Shown here piece by piece: positions 1 to 5,564 of a DNA stretch of 8,679 nt (its first letter is position 1; every line of letters starts with the position of its first letter). Both the position numbers and the translations under genes were made by a program. The stretch covers positions 18,352 through 27,030 of the forward strand of contig DOMY01000287.1 of NCBI GenBank assembly GCA_003509785.1. The letters are read 5' to 3'. The notes below the pieces were generated by a model. It was not told the origin of the DNA. It made no database searches and was given only the letters and a program-made list of their open reading frames with translations. The stretch is from Gemmobacter sp. GTDB lineage: Bacteria; Pseudomonadota; Alphaproteobacteria; Rhodobacterales; Rhodobacteraceae.

Positions 1-102
1 GCGCCCGGCATGGGGTCTGAAGACAGCCGCGATGCCTACGATGTAATACTGATCCGGCGCGATGGCGGCCTAGAGGTTTACACCAGCTATCCGGCCGCCT
101 GA
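1..102 (+). CDS. DUF411 family metal-binding protein, C-terminal fragment (5' end outside window)
   Basis: Reading frame 1 is open from the first base to a TGA at 100-102 and gives 33 residues starting APGMGSEDSRDAYDV and ending VYTSYPAA. About 18 of the 33 residues match the C-terminus of the complete DUF411 protein at 3545-4012, including PGMG, the AY..V.L core, the DG turn and the TSYP ending. This is therefore the tail of a second DUF411 gene. DUF411 proteins are small exported proteins with a CPCC-type motif and are commonly found in copper-resistance clusters; the CPCC part of this copy lies outside the window. The gene converges on the thioredoxin gene at 169-690, with 66 bases between the two stop codons and no convincing hairpin in that gap. 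The family call is secure; the function is inferred. Confidence 0.85.
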   Translation, partial: APGMGSEDSRDAYDVILIRRDGGLEVYTSYPAA

Positions 103-168
103 TATCACATCATTGCTTGCGGATTCCGATCCTTGCCTTCGCGCTCTTCGGCCGACACAACAGACCAG

Positions 169-690
169 TCAAAAGGCACCGACGATCTGTTCGACGGCGT
201 CGTCGCTGTCCCAGGCGAACGGACCTTGTAGCCGTCCGATCTCGCGGCTTTGACGGTCAATCAGAAGCGTTGTCGGCAGCCCGATAAAGGCCAGGGCAAG
301 CTGAACCCTTAATGGCTCAGCCCAATAGAGCGGCAGAGCGTCCAGACCGATCTCGTCATAGAACTGTCGGCCCCGGCCAATCCCAGCGTCATCAATGCAA
401 AGAGGCAGGACCGCGAAATCCGCGCCGCCGAGCCGTTTTTCAAGTCGCTCAAGCATCGGCATCTCTTCCCGACAGGGCGGGCACCACGTCGCCCAAATGT
501 TCAAAAGGATCACCCGTCCGGCGAAGTCGTCGAGATACCGGGTGGTTCCTTTCTCATCCAGGATCGGGGGTGAAAGCAGTTGCTGAGGGTCGCTCCGAAG
601 TCGGAATGGAGGCCGAGCCTCAGCCGGAGTTGCGAGATAGGGCATGGCGAGGCCGACGAGTACCGACCGGCGGCAGATATGGGTGAGCAT
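169..690 (-). CDS. TlpA/ResA-like periplasmic thioredoxin
   Basis: A 173-residue protein with an N-terminal export signal (basic CRR at about 6-8, hydrophobic stretch 9-20, probable cleavage after AEA near 25). It carries a complete TlpA-type thioredoxin fold: the redox motif WCPPC at 69-73 in the context NIWATWCPPCREEMP, and the cis-proline loop GLPTTLLID at 137-145. TlpA/ResA proteins are periplasmic thiol reductants or oxidants that serve cytochrome c maturation, copper-site assembly or repair of cysteine proteins. The partner here is unknown, but the copper oxidase just upstream suggests a copper-linked role. The ATG at 688-690 is preceded by GGGGA (698-702) with a 7-base spacer. The gene follows the oxidase on the same strand, but an intrinsic terminator at 705-743 lies between them and its T-run ends three bases before this ribosome-binding site. 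Family confidence is high; the specific substrate is unknown. Confidence 0.9.
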   Translation of the reverse strand: MLTHICRRSVLVGLAMPYLATPAEARPPFRLRSDPQQLLSPPILDEKGTTRYLDDFAGRVILLNIWATWCPPCREEMPMLERLEKRLGGADFAVLPLCIDDAGIGRGRQFYDEIGLDALPLYWAEPLRVQLALAFIGLPTTLLIDRQSREIGRLQGPFAWDSDDAVEQIVGAF

Positions 691-704
691 GGCGTGTTCC
701 CCGT

Positions 705-743
705 AAAAAGGCCCGGACCCGCAGACTGGCTGCAGGTCCGGGC
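705..743 (-). terminator. Rho-independent terminator after the multicopper oxidase gene
   Basis: Read on the minus strand, a perfect 9-bp stem (735-743 with 711-719, GCCCGGACC/GGTCCGGGC) continues past one mismatch into a 4-bp GCAG/CTGC stem (721-724 with 730-733) around a 5-base loop. It is followed by one C and then five T's (709-705). It starts six bases past the oxidase stop codon and fits the classical intrinsic terminator pattern. It sits only 15 bases upstream of the thioredoxin start codon, so it could reduce rather than abolish expression of that gene. No matching T-run exists for plus-strand transcription. Confidence 0.85.
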
Positions 744-748
744 GCGCT

Positions 749-2224
749 TCAGGCTGAAACCGCGAACTCGGTCATCATGCCGGTCGAGAGGTGGGGCATA
801 TGGTGGCAATGCAGCATCCAGCGCGCGGCTTCACCTGCGTCCAACGCAACCGTCACCATGCCCATCGGCGGCACATGCACGGTGTCGCGTACCGCACCTG
901 CAAAACGCGCACCGCCTGTGCTGACCACCTGAAACGCGTGACCGTGAAGGTGCATCGGATGTGCCATCATGGACATGTTGTGAAACATCATCTCGACCCG
1001 ATCGCCGGACTTCGCCGTTACCGGCACATGGGTGCCCCAGGTCTGTCCGTTGATCGTCCAGACATAGGGCATCATCGAGCCACCCAGCATGAGCATCGGC
1101 TGCGATGCGGGCGCACGTTCGGGCAACGGAGTGACCGCGCGAAGCAAGCTTTCCTGTGCGAGATCGCCGCTGAAGGCGGGATGGTCTCGCTCCGACAAGT
1201 CAGCGATCTTCGCCACAGCGGCCCCCGGCGTGGCCAGGATGACACCCGTCCTTTCCTTGGCGCCCTCGCGCAAGGCGAGAACCGGATACGCCCCGCCCTC
1301 CCTCGGTACATCCAGTTCGATGTCGAGACGCTGGCCCATGGCGACACCAAAGCGACTGCCAGGCAGCGGTTGCACCGGCTCGCCGTCCACCGCAACCAGC
1401 CGTCCGGGAAGCGCGCCCGTATCGATCCAGAAGACAGTCGCAGCGGCGGCGTTGATCACGCGGACCAGCACCTGCCCGCCTTTGTCCACCTGTACGACTT
1501 CCGGGTCGTCAAGCGTCCGGTCGTTGGCGAGATAGGCATCGAAGTTGTAGTCGTTGAGGTCCATTGCCATGCCGTCCATGCCCGGCATCGCCATCATGCC
1601 GCCCTGCCCCATGGCGCCCATGTCCATCCCGGAATGGTCCATGGCACCTTGCTCCGGCTGGCCATGATCCATGCCGGCCATCGATGCGCCGCCGGTGATC
1701 TCGGTCAGCACCTCGGCGGGCGACTTGAACGAGAAGTCATGCAGGAACAGCGTCACCTCCTGACGATCTGCCTGAACATCCTCGTCCCGCCGCACGATCA
1801 GTGGCGCTGCCAGAAGTAGCATTTCGTGCGCCGGGATGTGGGCGTGCATCCAGTGGGTGCCCGGCCTTGCCGCGAAGTCATAGGCGCGGATTTCACCGGG
1901 CTGCAGCATTGGCATCGGCAGGTCGGGGACACCGTCCTGTGCGTTGTCTGGGATCTGTCCGTGCCAGTGAATGATTGTAGGCTCGGTCAGCGTGTTCTTG
2001 AGGTCGACCGCGAAGGCCTGTCCAGGATCTAGTACAAGCCCGGAGCGGCCTGTGCCATCCGTGAGCCCCCAGACGTTTGCGGCCCGGCCTTTGATGTCAA
2101 GCGTCCGGGATGTGGCCGTCAAAGACATACGGGCGGATTGGGCCCGCACACGAGCGGGTAGGACCAAAGATGCGGCCGTAGCGGCAGAAGCGGCCAAAAA
2201 GCCGCGACGAGAAAGGGATAGCAT
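749..2224 (-). CDS. Multicopper oxidase (CueO/CopA type), Tat-exported
   Basis: A 491-residue periplasmic multicopper oxidase. The N-terminus has a Tat signal (SRRGFLAAS at 5-13, cleavage near RAQS, residue 30). All four copper-binding segments are present: HWHG at 86-89, HWMHAH at 124-129, HPMHLHGH at 422-429, and HCHHMPHLSTGM at 472-483. Within these, H422, C473, H478 and M483 are the expected type 1 ligands, and the other His pairs are the trinuclear cluster ligands. Enzymes of this family oxidise Cu(I) to the less toxic Cu(II) using O2. A methionine-rich stretch at about 182-222 (12 Met plus His) probably recruits Cu(I). The ATG at 2222-2224 has a strong ribosome-binding site (AGGAGA, 2231-2236, 6-base spacer). 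It follows the small Met/Cys protein by 66 bases and is probably cotranscribed with it. The annotation is firm; I cannot decide between the names cueO and copA. Confidence 0.96.
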   Translation of the reverse strand: MLSLSRRGFLAASAATAASLVLPARVRAQSARMSLTATSRTLDIKGRAANVWGLTDGTGRSGLVLDPGQAFAVDLKNTLTEPTIIHWHGQIPDNAQDGVPDLPMPMLQPGEIRAYDFAARPGTHWMHAHIPAHEMLLLAAPLIVRRDEDVQADRQEVTLFLHDFSFKSPAEVLTEITGGASMAGMDHGQPEQGAMDHSGMDMGAMGQGGMMAMPGMDGMAMDLNDYNFDAYLANDRTLDDPEVVQVDKGGQVLVRVINAAAATVFWIDTGALPGRLVAVDGEPVQPLPGSRFGVAMGQRLDIELDVPREGGAYPVLALREGAKERTGVILATPGAAVAKIADLSERDHPAFSGDLAQESLLRAVTPLPERAPASQPMLMLGGSMMPYVWTINGQTWGTHVPVTAKSGDRVEMMFHNMSMMAHPMHLHGHAFQVVSTGGARFAGAVRDTVHVPPMGMVTVALDAGEAARWMLHCHHMPHLSTGMMTEFAVSA

Positions 2225-2259
2225 GCGAGTTCTCCTGAATCGCTAGATGATTGGGACGA

Positions 2260-2286
2260 GCGGTTTCCGGCTCAGGCCGGAACCGC
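2260..2286 (-). other. Intercistronic stem-loop between the small protein gene and the oxidase gene
   Basis: On the minus strand GCGGTTCCGGC and GCCGGAAACCGC pair over 11 bp with a single bulged base, around a 4-base loop. The structure starts four bases past the stop codon of the upstream gene and ends 23 bases before the oxidase ribosome-binding site. No T-run follows, so it does not look like an intrinsic terminator. It could instead protect mRNA ends or set the ratio of the two products. The role is inferred; the pairing is directly visible. Confidence 0.6.
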
Positions 2287-2290
2287 GGGG

Positions 2291-2647
2291 TCAAATCACT
2301 GCAATTTTGGGAGGGTGCCCCAGAGGTGGAATGGCCAGCGAAGCAAACAGCAAGTCAAAGCGGGGCTCGACATCCGCGGCACGCACCACCACTTCGGTAC
2401 CACCGTTCGGTGCGGGCAAGGCCGCAGTGGCGAAAAGGCAATGCTGCTGGCAAAGAACCTGTTGCGCGTCGCTGTCAGAACCGTCAGTCGTCTGCATGGG
2501 CATCAAATGGCCAGCCATCGCCATCATCTGCGCATGGTCAACCTGAGATTGCCCACGCCCTTCGCCCAAGGCCAGCACGGGCAAGACCGCAGCCAATAGG
2601 TAGGCGGCAAAGATCAGGATACGCATGCGAAAGGTCGTAAATGCCAT
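2291..2647 (-). CDS. Small secreted Met/His/Cys protein, probable copper-associated
   Basis: A protein of 118 residues from the ATG at 2645-2647. It has an N-terminal signal or anchor (MRILIFAAYLLAAVLPVLAL, about 8-27) and then a Met/His-rich segment, DHAQMMAMAGHLMPMQ at 37-52. A CQQHC motif follows at 66-70 and a proline-rich end, PPLGHPPK at 107-114. These residues suit Cu(I) or heavy-metal binding in the periplasm. I know of no characterised family name; similar short CQxxC...GHPPK proteins occur beside copper oxidases in alphaproteobacteria as unnamed proteins, which is recollection rather than a search result. Neither this ATG nor the alternative at 2624-2626 (111 residues) has a clear ribosome-binding site. 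A GATAAT box only nine bases upstream of the first ATG leaves a leaderless transcript possible. The frame stays open to 2860, but that extension lacks signal-peptide character. Confidence 0.7.
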   Translation of the reverse strand: MAFTTFRMRILIFAAYLLAAVLPVLALGEGRGQSQVDHAQMMAMAGHLMPMQTTDGSDSDAQQVLCQQHCLFATAALPAPNGGTEVVVRAADVEPRFDLLFASLAIPPLGHPPKIAVI

Positions 2648-2834
2648 AGGCGGAACATTATCAGGATGGATTGTTGCAGTCACCTGACAGTTTGGTGTCC
2701 CTGCCCGACATCGGGCTGTCTCGCGTGCGGTAACAATGCCGAGTTTTCTGATGTCTTGAAACGCTATCGCAAAGTTTACCGGAAACCGCGTCCGGCGAGC
2801 AGGACCATTTAGGAAAATGCGGGACAATGATTTG
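2648..2834. promoter_or_regulatory. Divergent intergenic control region of the copper genes
   Basis: These 187 bases separate the minus-strand small-protein/oxidase unit from the plus-strand lipoprotein/DUF411 pair, so promoters for both directions should lie here. Visible elements are a GATAAT hexamer on the minus strand (2657-2662, a -10 candidate with only a weak GTGACT partner at 15 bases) and an inverted repeat at 2703-2716. On the plus strand TTGAAA at 2756-2761 resembles a -35 box but has no good -10 partner. I see no canonical CueR/MerR-type operator (CCTTCC...GGAAGG). The assignment rests mainly on gene orientation. Confidence 0.5.
2703..2716. promoter_or_regulatory. Inverted repeat GCCCGA-CA-TCGGGC, possible operator
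   Basis: A perfect 6-bp inverted repeat with a 2-base spacer lies in the divergent region, 41 bases upstream of the minus-strand GATAAT candidate. Its short symmetric form and position fit a repressor or activator binding site, but chance occurrence in GC-rich DNA is possible. No regulator gene is visible nearby to pair it with. Confidence 0.3.
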
Positions 2835-3446
2835 ATGAAAAAGCTCCTCCTCGCCCTCACAGCATTGATTAGTCTGGCCGCCTGCGGGGCCGAACCTATC
2901 TGGGCGCCGGATGATGCCGTCGCGACCGCGCGCTATGCGCATCCCGGGCCGACCTCGGTTACCCTCTACACGGTACTCTCGACCCGAAGCGGTGCGGGTG
3001 CGCATGCGGGACTTCTGATCAACGGATCAGAGCGTGTTCTGTTCGATCCGGCTGGATCCTGGCGACATCCCAAGCTTCCCGAACGCAATGATGTCCATTT
3101 CGGGATTACCCCGAAGATGGTGGATTTCTACATCGACTACCACGCCCGTGAGACCTACGACGTCGTGGAACAGACGGTCGAGGTTTCCCCTGAAATAGCC
3201 GCGATGATCATGCAGCGGGCCATGGCTTACGGTGCCGTGCCAAAGGCCAACTGCACCATTGCCTTGTCGCGCGTGCTGGAAGGCGTTCCAGGCTTCGAGA
3301 GCCTCCCTATGACCTGGTTCCCGAAACGGATGATGGAGGGCTTTGCTGAGCTTCCAGGCGTGACGACTCGAAAAATCACCGACGACGACGCCGACGAGAA
3401 CCATGGCGTTCTGCTGGTCCAGGCAGGCGACGCGCGACTGGAGTAG
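2835..3446 (+). CDS. Lipoprotein resembling DUF4105/permuted papain-like proteins
   Basis: A protein of 203 residues from the ATG at 2835. This start gives a textbook lipoprotein signal: MKK, a hydrophobic core, then the lipobox LAAC with the lipidated Cys at 17. An ATG 18 bases upstream in frame would add six polar residues and is less convincing. The mature part has HAGLLINGSERVLFDPAG at about 57-74, with a His in a strand context, and later NCTIALSRVL at 139-148. A His block preceding an NCT block is the order seen in circularly permuted papain-like and DUF4105 proteins, so H57 and C140 could form a catalytic pair. That assignment is inference from motif order. The RND.HFGITP...FYIDYHARETY block is a conserved feature of an unnamed Rhodobacterales family, as I recall it. 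It precedes the DUF411 gene by 98 bases on the same strand. Function unknown. Confidence 0.8.
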   Translation: MKKLLLALTALISLAACGAEPIWAPDDAVATARYAHPGPTSVTLYTVLSTRSGAGAHAGLLINGSERVLFDPAGSWRHPKLPERNDVHFGITPKMVDFYIDYHARETYDVVEQTVEVSPEIAAMIMQRAMAYGAVPKANCTIALSRVLEGVPGFESLPMTWFPKRMMEGFAELPGVTTRKITDDDADENHGVLLVQAGDARLE

Positions 3447-3532
3447 TTTTTTGGTGATTGCTCCGGCAGAAATCACGACTTGACTCGCCGCAGCAATTAT
3501 TCGGCGGTATCGTTGGCGAGAACTTTCGACAT

Positions 3533-3537
3533 GAGGT
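3533..3537 (+). promoter_or_regulatory. Ribosome-binding site that fixes the DUF411 start
   Basis: GAGGT at 3533-3537 lies seven bases before the ATG at 3545-3547. This favours that start over the upstream in-frame ATG at 3458, which would add 29 residues that look like untranslated leader and would bury the signal peptide. Confidence 0.6.
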
Positions 3538-3544
3538 ACATCTG

Positions 3545-4012
3545 ATGAGCATGACGCGCCGCACCATTCTGACCGCCGGTCCGGTCTTCCTGGCCATCGC
3601 CGCTACGCCAATACTCGCAGAAACGGATGCTCGCATTCATGTGGTCAAGGACGCCGGCTGTCCTTGCTGCAATGCCTGGATCGGACACCTTCGCGAGAAT
3701 GGTTTCAATGTCAGCTTCGAGGAGCGCAGCATCGAAGACCTCGCAGCGTACAAGCGCGAGCGCGGCATTCCGGAAGAACTTTCCTCCTGCCACACGGCGA
3801 CGATCGATGACTATACCATCGAAGGGCACGTCCCCGCCGCAGACATCCGCCGCCTTCTGGACGAACGTCCCGAAATGGTTGGACTTACCGTTCCGGGTAT
3901 GCCGTTCGGTTCACCCGGAATGGGTCCGGAGACGGAGCGCGAGGCATACGAGGTTCTTCTCGTCGGACTCGATGGCAGCAGCCAGGTCTTCACCAGCTAT
4001 CCGAGCGCCTGA
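3545..4012 (+). CDS. DUF411 family periplasmic metal-binding protein
   Basis: A protein of 155 residues with an export signal (MTRRTILTAG with a twin arginine, hydrophobic stretch to about 21, probable cleavage after ILA near 25). The DUF411 core follows: KDAGCPCCNAW at 35-45 with Cys 39, 41 and 42, SCHTA at 81-85, EGHVPA at 93-98, and PGMPFGSPGMG at 117-127. It ends TSYPSA. These Cys, His and Met positions are the family hallmarks and are taken to bind copper or a similar soft metal, although the biochemistry of DUF411 is poorly defined. Length is normal for the family. A second DUF411 copy ends at position 102. The gene shares its strand with the upstream lipoprotein and converges on the 217-residue gene at 4086; a hairpin lies in the gap. 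Confidence 0.92.
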   Translation: MSMTRRTILTAGPVFLAIAATPILAETDARIHVVKDAGCPCCNAWIGHLRENGFNVSFEERSIEDLAAYKRERGIPEELSSCHTATIDDYTIEGHVPAADIRRLLDERPEMVGLTVPGMPFGSPGMGPETEREAYEVLLVGLDGSSQVFTSYPSA

Positions 4013-4047
4013 CTTCGCTTCAGGATGAAAGGGCGTCACAAGAAGCA

Positions 4048-4078
4048 GTGGCACGAAGCGCTTGTCTCCAGGTGCCAC
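4048..4078. terminator. Hairpin between convergent genes, possible bidirectional terminator
   Basis: GTGGCAC (4048-4054) and GTGCCAC (4072-4078) form a perfect 7-bp stem around a 17-base loop. It lies inside the 73-base gap between the two convergent stop codons. Neither strand has a T-run after the stem, so any terminating role would be weak or depend on Rho. Confidence 0.35.
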
Positions 4079-4085
4079 AGTAGTA

Positions 4086-4739
4086 TCAAGGCAAACTCAA
4101 CTCGGTTGACCGCCATACTTCTTCCAGCGCGGCCTGCAGGTTGACGCCGTCCAATGGTCTGATCGCGGCATCAAGACGTCGCGCGGCGTGATAGGCCGTG
4201 GCCGCCATTGCACTGGGCGCCGTGCCATGGACGAGCCGGTAACGCGCCGCGAAACTGTCCATCTGACTCTCGCCTTCCCATCCCGCTGGAAGGACATCCT
4301 GCACCAAGACGATGCCTTCCGATTGATACGCGCGCGCGGTTGCGCTGGCTGCTGGCTCGGGGCCAAGGACCACCACCACATCGGGGGGCTCGCTAGGTGT
4401 TCCTAACAGGTCCTCGACCAACCCTGCTGCTTCGCGCGGAAGCGGCAGAACATGCACATCAACCCCGCCCAAATGCCCGTCAGACGTCTCATTCGCGTGC
4501 CCATCCCGCTCGTCCGCCGCCAGCAGGAAACCGCGGACGGCTTCGGCGAGGCCTACTTCACGGTCTTCGCCGACGACCAGAAGTGCGGCCGTGAACGAAT
4601 GCGCCGATGCAATCCCTGACATCCCCATCCACAGTGCGGCCACCAGGACGGGACTTCTGAACAAGGTCAGGCCGCTTTGCGAGATGGCATAGACGGGTCG
4701 AAGACGAGCAGAGAGAGGGTGCGGGAAAAGAGTGGTCAT
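4086..4739 (-). CDS. Short exported protein resembling a type-1 periplasmic binding protein
   Basis: A protein of 217 residues with a long basic N-region and a signal peptide ending IASA (cleavage near 46). The mature part (about 171 residues) begins HSFTAALLVVGE and has an acidic/His segment (DERDGHANETSDGHLGGVD, 76-94), a strand-like VVVVLGPEPAA (121-131), and FAARYRLVHGTAPSAMAATAYHAARRLDAA (163-192). The last block resembles the conserved C-lobe helix of branched-chain amino-acid type binding proteins (F...Y...G..P...A...YDA...). Full-length binding proteins of that kind have 350-400 residues, so this is a reduced or specialised version. The ATG overlaps the stop of the upstream DsbA-like gene by four bases (ATGA) and has no separate ribosome-binding site, which implies translational coupling. 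No transporter genes are nearby. Ligand and function are unknown; the fold assignment is tentative. Confidence 0.75.
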   Translation of the reverse strand: MTTLFPHPLSARLRPVYAISQSGLTLFRSPVLVAALWMGMSGIASAHSFTAALLVVGEDREVGLAEAVRGFLLAADERDGHANETSDGHLGGVDVHVLPLPREAAGLVEDLLGTPSEPPDVVVVLGPEPAASATARAYQSEGIVLVQDVLPAGWEGESQMDSFAARYRLVHGTAPSAMAATAYHAARRLDAAIRPLDGVNLQAALEEVWRSTELSLP

Positions 4740-5464
4740 TTTATCGCCCGAACTGCGGTCACTACTTCGGCCAGCTGCGCCTTTTCGACGAAGCCAGGAA
4801 TCAACTGATCGCCAACGACGAAGGACGGCGTGCCGCTGAACCCGAGCGCCTCGGCCAGACGCATCGACGTGGCGATGTGCTCCTCGATCTCGGGCGATTG
4901 CATGTCCGCCTTGAGCATTTCGACGTCCAAGCCGATCTCGCCAGCAACCCTCAGCACGGTGTCAGCTTCGACCTTGCCGCGCATCCCCATCAGGGCGTTG
5001 TGCATTTCGGCGTACTTGCCCTGTTTCCGCGCCGCCAGTGCGGCCCGAGCAGCAAAAGCAGACCCCTCGCTCAGAATCGGCCATTCGCGCATGACCAGCC
5101 GCACGTTGCCGTCCTCGGCCAGCAGCGCGTCGACCTCGGACATGGCACGTTTGCAGTAGGGACAGTTGTAGTCGAAAAACTCCACCACCGTCACATCGCC
5201 ATCCGGGTTGCCCAGCACCGGCGCGTTGGGGTCGCGATCAAGCAGTGTACGTTCGCTGGTCAGTACTGCGGCCGCGGCAGCGGCCTGGGCATCGGCCTGT
5301 CGCGCTTCCAGCGCCTGAAGCGCCTCGAGCACAAGCTCCGGGTTCTCGCGCAGGGTCTCGGCGATCAACGCCTTGATGCGGTCGTCGGAAAGATCCTGCG
5401 CCAAGGACAAGCCAGGCAGGACGAGAGTGAGTGCTGTGGCAAGCAGGATTGAATGGATGCGCAT
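4736..5464 (-). CDS. DsbA/ScsC-like periplasmic thiol-disulfide protein
   Basis: A protein of 242 residues from the ATG at 5462-5464, which gives a clear signal peptide (MRIHSILLATALTLVLPGLSLA, cleavage near 22). An AGGT ribosome-binding site (5473-5476) lies eight bases upstream. An open frame extends to a GTG at 5575, but the added residues look non-coding. After the signal comes a helical segment of about 24-60 (IKALIAETLRENPELVLEAL) of the kind that oligomerises ScsC and related proteins. The DsbA thioredoxin domain follows, with EFFDYNCPYCKR at 95-106 (redox CPYC at 101-104) and the cis-proline loop GTPSFVVG at 211-218. ScsC-type proteins are oxidases or isomerases linked to copper tolerance, which fits the neighbourhood. 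ScsB, the usual membrane partner, is not in the window. It is translationally coupled to the 217-residue gene downstream. Confidence 0.92.
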   Translation of the reverse strand: MRIHSILLATALTLVLPGLSLAQDLSDDRIKALIAETLRENPELVLEALQALEARQADAQAAAAAAVLTSERTLLDRDPNAPVLGNPDGDVTVVEFFDYNCPYCKRAMSEVDALLAEDGNVRLVMREWPILSEGSAFAARAALAARKQGKYAEMHNALMGMRGKVEADTVLRVAGEIGLDVEMLKADMQSPEIEEHIATSMRLAEALGFSGTPSFVVGDQLIPGFVEKAQLAEVVTAVRAIK

Positions 5465-5511
5465 AGGAAGAGACCTGTGTGATGAAAGCGGGATTTCGTG
5501 TGGTCTGCACG

Positions 5512-5526
5512 CTCTAGCTACTAGAG
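5512..5526. repeat. Inverted repeat CTCTAG-CTA-CTAGAG upstream of the DsbA-like gene
   Basis: A perfect 6-bp inverted repeat with a 3-base spacer, containing two CTAG tetramers, which are rare in most bacterial genomes. It lies in the 100-base gap between the cytochrome c stop (5565) and the DsbA-like start (5464), about 36 bases upstream of that gene's ribosome-binding site. It could be an operator for a DsbA-gene promoter. No T-run follows it, so it is not an intrinsic terminator. Confidence 0.4.
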
Positions 5527-5564
5527 GGGCAAGGGGATTCTGGGGGGCGTTGCCCTGCGCGGCT

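Noticed and set aside
791..1819. Long plus-strand open frame (342 codons)
   Set aside because: It is antisense to the multicopper oxidase, whose copper motifs are intact; the translation is a His/Arg-rich low-complexity shadow typical of GC-rich DNA.
2648..2834. CueR/MerR-type copper operator in the divergent region
   Set aside because: I looked for CCTTCC...GGAAGG dyads with a long-spacer promoter and found none; only the unrelated GCCCGA repeat is present.
3447..3475. Terminator after the lipoprotein gene (T-run and GTGATT/AATCAC pairing)
   Set aside because: The T-run precedes the weak 6-bp stem instead of following it, so it does not fit an intrinsic terminator on the plus strand.
5536..5556. 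GGGC/GCCC mini-hairpin after the cytochrome stop
   Set aside because: Only a 4-bp stem with a 3-base loop and no T-run; expected by chance in this GC-rich stretch.
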